From: Eupeodes corollae
Lineage: Eukaryota > Arthropoda > Insecta > Diptera > Syrphidae
Assembly: GCF_945859685.1 (NCBI RefSeq)
Contig: NC_079147.1
Span: forward strand, 267,148,572 to 267,212,571
Direction: 5' to 3'
Length of the DNA stretch: 64,000 bases
Each line of letters starts with the position of its first letter. Position 1 is the stretch's first letter. The notes below the pieces were generated by a model. The model saw only the letters and a program-made list of their open reading frames with translations. It ran no database searches and had not been told where the DNA came from. Below, in pieces: positions 11,453 to 22,544 of the stretch. The position numbers were made by a program, and so were the translations under genes.

Positions 11453-14400
11453 CTATTGATCAACCTCATCTTGAACAATAATAGGCCTAAGAGATTCTCG
11501 TGATGCGGGAATTACAGTATTTGAATTTCCTCGCTTAAGCTTATACCGGTCAAAAGATAATATTCCTACCACTTCAAATACTCCTTGGTATTGAACATCT
11601 AACTTGGACTTTCGAATCTGATTGCTTTTATAAACAACTTTCGTTCCTATTTCTAGCCGTGTTGGCTTAGTTTTGTTTCGATCAAATCTAACCTTCATTT
11701 TAGTTGCATTTTCTTTAATATTTTTATCGGCTAATTCTCTTATCGAAATTATATCATCATACTCTGGTTCCAAATTTAACTGAGAAAATAAAATCCCAAC
11801 TTGTGGTGTTCTGCCATTTATTCCTGTTAGTATTTTAAAGGTGATAATTTTGTTGTCTTATTAATTGTTGTGTTCAACGTCAGTTGTATTCGACTAAGGT
11901 AAGTTGTCCATTCTATGTTTGCATCAAAATTAGTTCTTAAAAGATTTGCAACCGTGTCAACATATCGTTCTACTTGACCATTTGCTCTGCTAATTCCTGG
12001 AGCAATCATGTGGTGTTCAATTCCATATGATAAACACATTTTCTTAAAGTCATCACTTGTAAAATTTGTTCCTTTGTCAGTGATAATTTTTAGAGGCACT
12101 CCAAATAAAGTTATAAAATCTTTAATACATTGTATTGTATGTGATGCTTGCAACGTTTTCAATGGACGTAGAACTATAAATTTGGTAAACGCATCAATGA
12201 TAATAAGTACATAACGATCAACTCCTTCTGTTTTTGGAGCAAAAGGACCCATACAGTCGATGTGTATAGTATGAAAAGGAATCGATTGTTTATCAATTGG
12301 ATGTAACGTTATTTGTTTCTTCCAGATGGCCTTTTGGCTACCAAACAAATTACACATGATTCTATAAATTTTCTGACATTCCTTGCCATCGACGGCATCC
12401 AAAAATGTTCTCTCATTTTGAAAATAGTTTTTTCCCAACCTATATGGCAATTATCTTCATGGTATTTTCTAATAAGAGACAATCGACATTTTTGAGGAAC
12501 GTATAACTTATTGCCACTTTTATCTTTTCGGTATAAAAGCCCTCTGACTATAGTGTACTTTGAAATAGCTTCAGTATCTTTATCTCTTACTTGATTCATT
12601 ATATCGATTGTCATAGAATCTGTTTGTTGTTCTACTTCAACCAGTTATCTGTTAAACTTGAAAGTCTGTAACAGATTTTAGTGGGTGGATTTCTACTTAG
12701 ATAATCGACATGTTGAACCATTATCCCCTTGCGATAAACTATATCAAATTCAAAATCTTGTAGATAAATCCACCATCGTGCAATTCTTGGCATTAAATCG
12801 CGTTTATCTTTAGTAGCTTTTATTGCGTTACAGTCAGTTACTAAAGTAAATCGAATACCTAACAAATAAGTTCTAAAATGTTTGATTGCATTAACAACAG
12901 CAAGTATTTCCAACTCGTAACTGTGATATTTTGTCTCAAAAGGCTTAGTAGCTTTACTAAAATATGCTACAACTCGTAATTTATCTTCAATACGATGAAA
13001 AAGCACAGCTCCATAACCAAGAGCACTCGCATCTGTATGTAATTCTGTTGGTAAATCAGGGTTGAAAATTGTAAGAACAGGTCTTTGCGTTAATTGGTTC
13101 ACAATATATAACTTAGCTTCTTCACATTCTTGACTCTAATCAAATTTAACATCATTTTTAATAAGTCGTGTAATACAATGAGTTTTTGCACTAAACTCCG
13201 GAATAAATTTACGAAAATAGCTTGCAAGACCCATAAACTGTCTGACTTGTCTCACATTTGTTGGAGATGGGGCTAACATTAGTGCATCTATTTTTTTGGA
13301 GCTCGGTCTTATACCTTCAACAGATACTTCTCTGCCAAGATATTCAATTTGTAACTGAAGAAATTTGCATTTTTCAATATTCAATGAAAATCCACATTCA
13401 GTCAAAGCTTTCAATACAATATCAATTCGCTTTATGCCTTCTTCAACACTTGTTGATGGAATGACTACATCATCTATATAAACCAGTGCAATTTTACTTT
13501 GTATTTCATTCCTTAAGGCGTTATCAATTGCTCGCTGAAAAACTGCAGGAGCATTAGCTAATCCAAAAGGCATTCTTAAGAATTCAAAATGCCCTTCAGG
13601 AGTAACAAATGCCGTTTTTTTCAATTAAATCTTCAGCTATAGGAATCTGATAAAATCCCGATGCCATGTCCAAAGACGAAAAATATTTATTCCCAGCTAA
13701 TTGGTCTAAATGATCATATATTCTTGGCAATGGATAACGGTCTTTAATTGTTATTTTATTTAATGCACGAAAATCCATACACATCCGATGTTTACCATTC
13801 TTTTTTGAAACCAATATAACAGGGCTAGCAAAAGGCGAGTAACTATCTCTTATAATATTATGTTTTTTTAAATCCGAAATGATGTCCGATAATATTTTTT
13901 TTTCTGATATTGCCATTTTATATGGACGATAATTTACCACTGTATCCTTCATCAGGCGAATATTAAGGCAACCTGTTCTAACTTTTTTGTCCGGAAAGCC
14001 CTCTATCATATAACGAGAATATTTACTTAACATTTTGTTCAAACTTTCACTTTCATTAACTGATAATTTAGCCAAAGTGGATGAATCTACTTTTGAGAGG
14101 CAATTCACGATATGTTTTTTTTCTTAAAGCTGACCCTTTAGAATCTGCTACTATTTCTAAAGAACTATCCTTGAGTACTTCTCTTCCAATAATTAAGTCA
14201 ACATCTAAATATTCTTTTCCAACAACGTAAAAGGTCACCTCAAATTGAATGTCCTTGAACTCTACAAGCAATGTCAACTTTTTTGAAAGATTAATAGAAT
14301 TTTGACTTATTCCTTGGATGGATCGGCTACATGGTTCCATAAATTTTTCATATTTAAAAGCGATTCTCTCATTTATGAGAGAACAATCTGAACCAGTATC

Positions 14401-14583
14401 AGAAAGACAACCATAATGTTCATTATTTATTACAACATCCGAATAATTTGATTGACATAATTTGTTACACGCATTAACTTTTATTTTATCCAAACGTTGC
14501 TTAGCCCAACATGAATTCTCAACATGACCAGATTTCTTACAAAAATTGCAAAGGTTTTCATTTTTATTTGTAACTTCTTTCAA
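11453..14583 (-). pseudogene. Gag(partial)-Pol polyprotein of the Ty3/gypsy element
   Basis: Domains in minus-strand order: a CCHC zinc knuckle with LCNFCKKSGHVENSC (~14530-14570); an aspartic protease with LSDTGSDCSLI (~14370-14410); RT with ASPVILVSKKNGKHR, FRALN and FSSLDMASGF in one frame (13596-14108) and FGLANAPAVF and ALVYIDDVV, the YIDD active site, in the next (13136-13624); RNase H with HTDASALGYGAVLF (12632-13102); an integrase HHCC finger (~12310-12500); and an integrase core with HIDCMGP, ITDKGTNF and NGQVERY giving the D-D-E residues (~11880-12290). It ends at 11453. Frame breaks near 13615, 13135, 12630 and 11826 disable it. The gag N-terminus is lost with the 5' LTR end. Confidence 0.92.
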
Positions 14584-14619
14584 TTTAGTATTTGTTGTTA
14601 TAATATTCGGACAATTAGT

Positions 14620-14749
14620 CGAAAATTATTAATTGTTTTTGTTTCATTTTCAAACAATCCTTAACGACGCTTTCAAAGCTTATTATTTTATTATAGCAGA
14701 TCGAATAACAAATTTACAAAGTGTTAATTTTGAATATCTTTATCTATCA
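14620..14749 (-). repeat. Truncated 5' LTR (130 bp)
   Basis: Matches the first 130 bp of the LTR (10672-10801), starting TGATAGATAAAG at its outer edge next to the target duplication. It then joins abruptly, within about 40 bp, to the gag zinc-knuckle region. The missing 149 bp of LTR, the primer-binding site and most of gag were removed by one internal deletion. Confidence 0.88.
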
Positions 14750-14753
14750 TATA

Positions 14754-16160
14754 TATTATTGGAGCCCCAATTTTAAAGTTCAGTTAATGCGGAGGAAGTC
14801 TTGATTTAAGAATTGAAAAATCAAATTGGAATATCAATAGCATTATCTTGATCAGTCAGATTATCAATAGAAAGATAAGTTTGTTGATGGGCCTGAAACA
14901 TTACAAGAATTTTATTATTTATGCTCGATACTATTGCATCATTTTTTGTACCTCTTGGCACAACTGGCAATGTTCGCCGAAAATCACCAGCGTACAGTTT
15001 CACAACACCTCCCATCGGACGTTCATCAGCTCTAATTTCTCTAAGTTTGCGATTCAGAGCTTCAGGCCCACCTTTATTTACCATAGTCGGTTCGTCCACA
15101 CAATAAAGGTCCTTTCTTTAAGCACTTTAGCTAGTGAGCTTTGTTTCGAGATACTACGAAATTAACGCGAAATTGCAAATCTAAAGGCAATTTGAAAGTT
15201 GCGTGAGCGGTTTTTCCATTCTGTAGTAATGTTGCAGCAATCCCAGATGGTGCTACTGCTTATGAAATGTTTCTTTGCATTCTAAAATTAGCAAGCAAAA
15301 GATTGATCAAGAACTTTTTTCCAGTCCCGCCAGGTGCATCAAGAAAGACCATTTTACCACTGTTCTGCATCACGTTGTCGATTATAGTGCTGTATGCAAG
15401 TCGCTGGAGGTCGGTTAATTTTTGTTCATTTTCATCATACGTTGTTTCGGAAAGATAATCCCTATCCTGAAGAAATTGTCTGTCACGTTCTTAAATCCGT
15501 GCAGGAGATTCCATATTATTGTCTGACAGAATTTTTCCTTATATTTTTAGAAATGGATCTTTAACCAATATTAATGCCTTATTCAAAATTTGTGGCGTGA
15601 ATACTAATTCCCGGATGTTCAAATTATGCGTTGTTGCAGTACGTCAGATGCCATATTTTCTTTCTGTTTATTCCATAATTCATTCAAATTTGATAGGTGA
15701 CAAAAGATTATCATGGTTACAAAAAGTTCGCGTAAATGTGGTGCAAAGCGGAAAAGAGCTAAAAAAGTTAAAGTATCGTCCCAATGTTTTTCATCTTCCA
15801 AAAGGCCAAGTCCCTGGCAGGCTATTTAAAAGTAGGATACTCAACACTATTAACCATTTTTTAATGATGTTGGTCCTGGAACGTGATGCAAAAGCATACC
15901 CAAGTAATAGTACTCTGCATTACTTGACCCTGATGTCTGATTTCATGTACACCGAATGAGGTCATTTGGAAAGCAGAATTGTTAACACGAATCATATCAA
16001 GAAAGTGTTTAGAATCTCGATGAGAATGATTCAAAAGACTTTTTAATGGTTCCGGATAAAGTGCATAAGTGATAAATTGGTAGAATTTCCTGACAAACTT
16101 CACACAATTCTCGGAAGTCATTATTGTACATGTTTGTAAAAATTGTTTTTCCAAGTCTGA
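14754..16160 (-). mobile_element. Helitron 1, 5' part (Rep/helicase)
   Basis: On the minus strand 15861-16154 includes FQMTSFGVHEI, as in Helitron 2 at ~53960. A Walker A-like DAPGGTGKKFLIN sits near 15320-15355; the usual GKT is GKK here. 14821-15099 has DEPTMVNKGGPEALNR and MGGVVKLYAGDFRRTLPVVP, the helicase motif II/III region, followed after an internal deletion by QQTYLSIDNLTDQDNAID. Reading continues across the Ty3/gypsy insertion to 10518. Frameshifts throughout make it a relic. Its 5' terminus was not identified. Confidence 0.8.
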
Positions 16161-16189
16161 TTCGGAGTTTCTTTATAAAACTTCCCTTA

Positions 16190-17183
16190 ATTGCATATTC
16201 TAAGGAAGATAAGTATTGCAGTTATTCCAATTAATGCCAAGCTCCATCTTTAGCTCCTCAAAACAAATTTGGCGAGTAAATTGAAAGAAGTTTGGTGAAT
16301 AACTAATAATTGGAAATTTACAGCATCTTTGACTGCATCATGCGTCATTGCATTACCTTTAATTTCAGAGTGCCCTGGTACCAATGCTAAAATTATGTTT
16401 TCTGTCATTGTGCACATTAATTGTTCTTAAGTATTACATCGGTTTGTCTCTTTTTGCAATATCCTCAGGTTATCGGTCAAGATTATACTTCGTCCAAAAT
16501 GAAATTTCGCAACTAGCACAGCTTTTTGAATTGCGGCTTATTCTGCAATGTAGTCCTTGCCAGACAAAAGAAGTTTGAGAATGTTGTTCCAACCTGACAA
16601 AGAACAATTATCATCTTTATAAGAACCATGTGTATAAATGACATGATCAGGGTTGACGTTTTTGGTGTAGAACTTAAAAGATATCATCCGTCGTGTTTTT
16701 CTTTTAGAATTCTGCTAATTTTATATTTATTTGAAGCAAGTTTCGCTTTCAAGAAATCCGACTATATTTAATTGAGCCATGTTCAAACAAACTATTTGGT
16801 TGAACATTTATTAAGCTAAATACTTTAACAAGTGGAGACACAGAGTTATTTCGTTTATTTGTTCCTGAACGAATAATTTGCTTTGCATTGCTACACAGGA
16901 AATGCTTTGGATCAGGGACTTGCTAACTAAGTTAATAGCTCTTCTTTTGTCAAAGCTATAAAAGAAGTAATACCCAGTTTCAAGTCATAGAACCTCGATC
17001 GTTCTTGAAATCAATTGTTGATCGTAATTTCGATGTTCCTCCAATTTTTGAAAGTTTTCTATTAGGAGGTAGTAAGTCCGTATTGTAAAGTACCTTCAAC
17101 AAGTGTTTTAGCAATTCTCAAGGCTTTTTCAAGATAAGGTTCTTATTTTTTGAAGCATATCATTTTTGGGAGGTTAAATAGCT
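16190..17183 (-). mobile_element. LINE fragment with RNase H domain (I/LOA-like)
   Basis: On the minus strand 16340-16620 reads HVIYTHGSYKDDN, then AAIQKAVLVA, ILTDNLRILQKETNRC and ALVPGHSEIKGNAM. This is the D-E-D-type RNase H layout found after the RT in I, LOA and R1-group LINEs. 16780-17180 gives the preceding RT-to-RNase H linker (KALRIAKTLVEGTLQYG). Stops and frameshifts are frequent. It belongs with the RT fragment at 17218-17410; the middle of the RT is lost. Confidence 0.6.
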
Positions 17184-17217
17184 GACTGTAGCGCCACCTT
17201 AAGTAAGTAAGTAAGTA
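17184..17217 (+). mobile_element. Stub of the RTE-like LINE (3' terminus only)
   Basis: GACTGTAGCGCCACC followed by TTAAGTAAGTAAGTAAGTA is the exact 3' end plus GTAA tail of the RTE-like element, whose reverse complement is at 30305-30345. Only ~34 bp were inserted or survive, so this is an extreme 5' truncation inside another LINE. Confidence 0.75.
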
Positions 17218-17410
17218 CTGCTATAACTAATGGGAAGCAGTGAGATAGGCCGGTACTCTTTGAAGCTGTGACGATTTTGGGGGGATTGGTTTGAACTTAG
17301 CCCTTTTTCAGTCGTGTGGAAAAACACCGGTCATTAACATGCTGTTGTTATTAGGAACAGAGCCTGTCTTTTATGCTATCGGAGCATTTTTCAACCATTT
17401 TATAGGTAAT
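17218..17410 (-). mobile_element. LINE RT N-terminal fragment
   Basis: The minus strand reads through a GVFPHDW-like segment into QRVPAYLTASH in one frame and EYRPISLLPISYSS in another. The second is the conserved YRPISLLP block of LINE reverse transcriptases. It probably belongs with 16190-17183. Confidence 0.55.
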
Positions 17411-17559
17411 CTTGTCTTGTTCTAGACGAGAAGTCTTATAATTAAGAATTTTGCATTTTTTTCGCTAGAATTGAAATTCGTTTAAATTGAAATTTATTTT
17501 TTGTCGAATAAGTTGAATAAGAAGAATAAGTTAAGTTATCGCTGATTATTGTTTTCCAT

Positions 17560-17720
17560 TTAGCTCCGAATTTGTTAGCTATTCTTGTTATGGAATTCGA
17601 GTTGTGAATTGTGGAAATAAAGGGATCCTATCCTGTTCCACAATGTTCTACTATCTAAGAAGAACTTTTTGACTGAATTGATTCTCGTTTTAATTTTGCT
17701 CAACTTCTTGTGTACGCGAT
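17560..17720 (-). mobile_element. Possible LINE C-terminal remnant
   Basis: The minus strand gives KFFLDSRTLWN followed by an IPLFPQF segment, reminiscent of the LWN-x-LP block near the end of Jockey-like ORF2. It is short and eroded; low confidence. Confidence 0.3.
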
Positions 17721-19124
17721 TTTCAGTTTTAAGTTGTTAAAAAATGTCGAGGTTTTTTCCATTCATTGCCCTTATCCTTTACTTATTTGGCTATTTTATG
17801 ACCTAATTTAAAGCCTATTTGAATATATCAAGCTCATATTTCATGCAATGAAAAATCAAACAAAAGTAAAAATTCGGAGTGATCATTAAATATCAATCTA
17901 AAAAGCTGACATTTTAACAGGAGTATTATGTCACCAACCTCTAACCAAGTAAAGCTAGTTGGATTGAAAATCGAAGAATTTTTATTTTTGAGTCAGTCTA
18001 ATGGTGATATTGTACCTTTGTGTAGGAGTAGATACATAATATGTGCAATGCTTTCGCGTATTATGGACTTATTGAAGCATACGGTGGGTGATGGGTATAA
18101 AAATGTAATTATTATTTCTCTTTGCTCACAATATACTTTCCATCAAGGGGAATCTTGATTTTATTTTTTTCATTATAAAAAAGGTTTAGGTGTTTGCAAT
18201 GTATGTTCAACCAAATGTTGCATACAGTACACATTTTAACATAGCCAAATCTAATCATGTATCCGGGTAAGGTATGGGTAAGAAGGTTATAGATACATAC
18301 ATATATACAAAATGAAGCTAAGGATATGTCGACATTTCTTAATCAAATAATGACAAAGATTGATTTCGGTTAGGTATGGTGAAAGCATTTTTGTGGGAAG
18401 AGGATTATATCGCAAGGATTCTAACATACATTATAATACTTTATTGTGAACAAGTGACATACGAGTATATCTATATTTAAAAAAGATATATCATTGTAGA
18501 TAAAATAAGAAGGGAAGATGTAGAAGGATTCAATTAGTCTCATTCTTTTTTTCAGAGATACATGCATATGTACATACATTCCTCTTTAAAATACGATACA
18601 TTATAATGAAATATTTAAATCAATGTTCCAATAAAGAAACTTATGTTTAATATTGTGGAAAAGAAAAAAATCTCAAAAATCTTATTTACACAACTTGATT
18701 GCGTGTATTTGCGATATAAAAATATAAAAGTTCAACTATGTATTTGTAAAAATATAAGAAAAGCTAAAACATTATATTTTTATAGTAATGACTCCAAACT
18801 AAAAAGAATTAAAGGCCATTGATTTTTACAGCAAATACATAAGTAATAGGGTAGGAAAATATATGTAATTTATCGTATGTATACATAAATATCTTAAAAA
18901 TTACTTACATTTTTACTTATTTATTGTATCGGTACGATTTTTGGAATTTAAATGTTCGACATTTCTTTAAGTTTCGTACATTCTGAATACAATTTTTCTT
19001 GAAATAAAAATGATTTATAGTACGAACATTTTAAGAACACAAACATTTATAAAGGGTGGATAAATTTTAAGTTTCTTTTAATTATGATGAAATTGGTATG
19101 GTTTAATTGGTGGCGGATCGAAAT
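17721..19124. other. AT-rich, no recognisable gene
   Basis: Open frames are short and lack motifs. Some ATACATA-type microsatellite-like stretches occur near 18290 and 18560. Nothing else was identified. Confidence 0.5.
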
Positions 19125-19185
19125 GCTGTAATGTTTAGCATACTGTATCGTCCAAATTCTGTACGTACTATATGGCCATTAAACT

Positions 19186-19466
19186 AAAATAAATAAATAA
19201 ATTGGGTGGCGCAACAGTCCGTTGTGAACCAGAGCCTAGTGACTTACAACTCGCAACCATTCGTGTGTGCGAGTACTGTTGTCAGGAATGGAAGGGACCT
19301 ACAATTTTAGGCCGAATCCGAACGGCTAGTTTGAGAAAGTACTTTTTTATGACAAGAATTACTCTTGAAGGAATTGTCAATTCCTCGCAAGACGCAGTAC
19401 CCGCGATTGAACCCAGACCTCTTGCATGACAGTCCAACGCACTAACCATCATGCCACGGGTACTAC
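19186..19466 (-). mobile_element. tRNA-derived SINE, copy 2
   Basis: Flanked by a perfect 15-bp target duplication TATGGCCATTAAACT (19171-19185 and 19467-19481). Read on the minus strand: GTAGTACCCGTGGCATGATG (box A region), GGGTTCAATCGC (box B), then the body, then GGACTGTTGCGCCACCC and an (ATTT)n tail at 19186-19202. Compared with copies 1 and 3 it lacks ~45 bp just after box B. It split an ACTGTAT-type repeat tract. Confidence 0.93.
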
Positions 19467-19481
19467 TATGGCCATTAAACT

Positions 19482-19572
19482 GTATGGTTAATATTCTGTA
19501 TTTCAAAATACTGTACATTTAAAGTACTGTGTCTCAAAATGTTGTATTGTCAAAATACTGTATCTCATAATA
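19482..19572. repeat. ACTGTAT-type imperfect tandem array
   Basis: Repeated TACTGTAT/TTCTGTAT/TACTGTAC motifs spaced by ~10-20 bp of AT-rich sequence, in the pattern CAAAATACTGTAT. The tract continues left of the SINE at 19120-19165. Similar arrays occur at 50960-51055, 54740-54838 and 55783-55822. Confidence 0.7.
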
Positions 19573-19707
19573 TTTAAATTAGTTAATTTATTTATTTGGT
19601 CTATAAGTACATGCTACTTTCTTAGACATAGCTTAAATTAAATAAAGAAAGGAAAATATTCGTGCTAATAATAAACAATAGAATTAGGATATTATAAATA
19701 ACGTTAA

Positions 19708-20900
19708 TCAATTAGGTACATAAACAATGGTATTCATTATTCTTTTTTTGAACAATTTTTTAGAACAGTCAAGTTCAATTACATCGGCATATTTGTTAAA
19801 AAATTGGCACGCTTTAGTAACCGGTTCATTTAATCCGTAATTCGTCGAATGATGTGTGATGAAGAAAAATTGATTAGCCCTTGGCCTAAGACAACGCGAT
19901 GGTGTATGTTTTATAAATATTTCAATTAAAGGAGCACAATCAATGTGTCCTGTTATTACATCTCTAGCAAGTGCAATCAAGAAATAAATTCTCCTAGTTT
20001 CTAGAGGTTTTATATCAATTAACGCGCACCGATCTTTATAAGTTGGTAAGGGCAAAGTCCATTCAAGTTTACGAAGAGAATATTTTGTGAATCTTTTTTG
20101 AATTCTTTCAATTCTATTAGAAGCATTTTTGTAGTAAGGAGACCAAACTACACAGCAATATTCCAAAATTGGACGAACAAAGCTAACAAAAAGTGATTTA
20201 ACAGAATAAGGACACTTAAACTCATAAGAATTTCTAAACAAAAATCCAAGCATAGAATTGCCTCTAGATACAATATAATCAACATGCATTCTGAAATCAA
20301 GCCTGGAATCAAAAATAACTCCTTAATCCTTGTGATTGGAAACTCTTCGAAGTATACGTTCTCAGATATAGAGTAGTTAAAGACTAACGGATTATAACAT
20401 CTTGTAAATGTCATTATACAACATTTTTTGATATTTAAATCAAGGTCATTAAACATACACCATTTTGATATACAAGTTAAGTCTTTTTGAAGTTGCATAC
20501 AATAAAAGAGCCAATTTACTGATCGATATATCTTAAAATCATCAGCAAAAGACAGGCAACTTGATTTAAAAACAACATTAGGTAAATCGTTAACAAAGAG
20601 TAAAAACAAGAGGGATATTTGTCTACTCTGAAAATTACTCTTAACTGCAAGCAGCACACCACCTTCTCTAGTAAGTTCTGTACAGATTTTGTCTCTATCC
20701 CTTCTGTAGATTTCGTACCCAGTATTGCAGATTTCGGCATTAGAAATGTCATCACCCAGCCAAGTTTCTGTGAGAGCGATGATAGCATAATTACAATCAC
20801 TTACGGCGTTATAAAAAGTAGACAATTTAGATCGCATTCCTCCAACGTTCTGGTTGGCATCGGATGAAAGATTTAATTTAGCAACAGAGGTAGTAATGGA
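19708..20900 (-). pseudogene. LINE ORF2: endonuclease start fused to RT end
   Basis: The frame 20148-21041 runs from an endonuclease N-terminus (IIALTETWLGDDI near 20740-20790, where the Glu is catalytic) straight into LLFLLFVNDLPNVVF and CLSFADDFKIY, the RT catalytic block near 20540-20560. Roughly 400 residues are therefore deleted in frame near 20620. A second frame (19708-20289) carries the C-terminal VRPILEYCCVVWSPYY block. The active-site ADD is kept, but fingers and palm are missing. Confidence 0.75.
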
Positions 20901-20989
20901 GTTAGAATATTTAACAGCATTCAGGTTTTGACTGTTGATGTTTATTGTAGATGGGAAAGTCATACTTGTGTTCCCACTGACCTGTCGTT

Positions 20990-22208
20990 CACGTTTTTTG
21001 GAAATTGTTGGAAGGGTCTGACGCGTATTCCTTTGGGCCAAAAGTTTGCATTGAAGACAGCATCGAATGACTCAGCCGGAATACAAACTTTAAAATTAAC
21101 TTTTTTTATTTGGTCGAGATTTACATCTTTTCCTACTAATTTAAAGCAAGAAAACCTCGAAGGCTCAATACCACTGGATGAAGCAATATATTGAATGATT
21201 GATTCAGGACTTGTTGCGGGACGAAAGCTGGATACGTGGAGCCATTTACGGCGCTGGATAATTGAAACACCGAAAATGATGTCATCGATCATTTTATTGC
21301 CTAAGATTTTCGTGTGCTTTAGTTTCACCAGATACATAATTATAAGCATCAACAGCAACATCAGAAGAACCATCAACAACAACATCAGAAGGAGCAGCAA
21401 CAGCAGCAGTATCATCAGTACGAACAGCAACAACGCCGGTATCTGCATCGTTTTTTTTTTGTTGACATTAGAAGAAGAGCTTTCTCACTACCTTGGTTAT
21501 CATAAACGGGAAGGTCTTTCACATTACTTTCTTCAGCACTTCGTTGATTTGCACCGGTGTGTAAATTTTCATCAGTGTTGTCTAAACCAGTAGACAAAGC
21601 AGATGAAGCAACATCGGCAAACGAGGCACCTTCAACGACCATGGTATTACCTTCATCTACATCAACACAACATGCAGTTTTATCAATTATTGCTGGACTA
21701 CGCAGAGAGTAATTGAGAATGTTTTCAGATTTTGGTTTTGTACTGAGCTTAGAAGGAATAATCGGTTTTTTAGTAGGAGGGAGAATTTTAGCACTATCGC
21801 TCTTAGCGACAAGAGATGACGGGGAAGGCTTTTTTCATTTATTTGAGATGGGTGACGGAGACGCTTTGCAGTTATTAGTTCCGACAACCAACTTTTTGGT
21901 ATTTGAGCGGGTAGCGCGGGGGGTTTCGATGCACTTGCACTTGGATGGTCAGTGATGAGCTTTTCAAATTCAAGCTTATGGTCAGCAAAGAAACAATAAA
22001 AATCATTGATTTTCGATATGTAATTATATAAAGGAATGTTTTTGCACGTATGGCACCTCCAAAACAAGTTTTCATTTGATTTTAGCGCGGAATGATGGAA
22101 TTCACTCAGTTTAGCACAATTTAAATGAAAAACCGAGTGGCAACAGCCGCAGTTAATTGAATTAATTTCGGAAGTTAAGATTTTACACTTAGAACATAGG
22201 ATGTCCAT
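20990..22208 (-). pseudogene. LINE ORF1 with PHD-like zinc finger
   Basis: It starts at Met 22208 (MDILCSKCKILTS). Cysteines and a histidine follow in PHD-type spacing: CSKC, CGCCHSVFHLNC and WRCHTC, over residues 4-56. A low-complexity middle (21340-21640) leads to a conserved C-terminal block in another frame (20960-21240) with FKLVGKDVNLDQIKKVNF and FWPKGIRVRPF. This layout is known from CR1/L2-type ORF1 proteins, which bind the element RNA. At least two frame changes make it non-functional. Confidence 0.65.
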
Positions 22209-22282
22209 TGTGAAATTTGGATAGGATATGAATGAAGGCAGTACTTCTTGCTTGGATGACTTCTGACTTAATGAAAATTATT

Positions 22283-22322
22283 CTTTGATATAGAGTTTTA
22301 CACTTTGATATAGAGTTTTACA
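22283..22322. repeat. Perfect 20-bp tandem duplication
   Basis: The unit CTTTGATATAGAGTTTTACA occurs twice in a row (22283-22302, 22303-22322). The surrounding 22216-22540 is AT-rich with nothing else identified. Confidence 0.85.
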
Positions 22323-22544
22323 CTTATTCGTTAAATGATGTTAAACAAAACTCTTAGATCGTATAATTTTTCCAAAGCTAATTTTGTTCAACTAAATACT
22401 TATTTCTCTGACATTGTTTGGTTGAATCAATTTATGTTTCTTAATTTGAAAAATATGTATAACGGCTTCATTGAAATTGTATTAATGGGTTTTTGAAAGA
22501 TTTGTTCCTTATTCTTTAAAAAAAAAATTCATCGGATTCACCTT

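Larger units (their letters stand above)
10523..14749 (-). mobile_element. Ty3/gypsy LTR retrotransposon inserted in Helitron 1
   Basis: The target-site duplication TATA lies at 10519-10522 and 14750-14753, and the element starts TG and ends CA. The 4-bp TATA target is usual for several gypsy-type elements. Order on the minus strand: truncated 5' LTR, gag zinc knuckle, protease, RT, RNase H, integrase, a ~650 bp non-coding tail, complete 3' LTR. No env-like frame is seen between integrase and 3' LTR. Removing it restores the Helitron helicase reading (GAPII then KLC-GTR), so it is younger than the Helitron. Confidence 0.92.
19575..22215 (-). mobile_element. CR1-like LINE with PHD-finger ORF1, internally deleted
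   Basis: Minus strand. The 5' part is an ORF1 with a PHD-like zinc finger; the 3' part is an endonuclease start joined directly to a late RT segment; the 3' end lies in a TTTATTTATTT tract at 19580-19600 (A-rich tail on the minus strand). The order ORF1, EN, RT is retained but the end of EN and most of RT are gone. The (CAR)n-like low-complexity stretch at 21340-21430 lies inside ORF1. Confidence 0.75.

Noticed and set aside
17928..18158. 76-codon open frame
   Set aside because: No motif, no start or splice support, and no similarity recognised.
19202..19518. Open frames of 75 and 78 codons on both strands
   Set aside because: They lie inside the SINE and recur in the other SINE copies; the sequence is a Pol III-type repeat, not a gene.
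21195..21593. 132-codon plus-strand frame rich in Asn/Ser
   Set aside because: It is the antisense of the low-complexity part of LINE ORF1, where a CAR-type repeat keeps several frames open.
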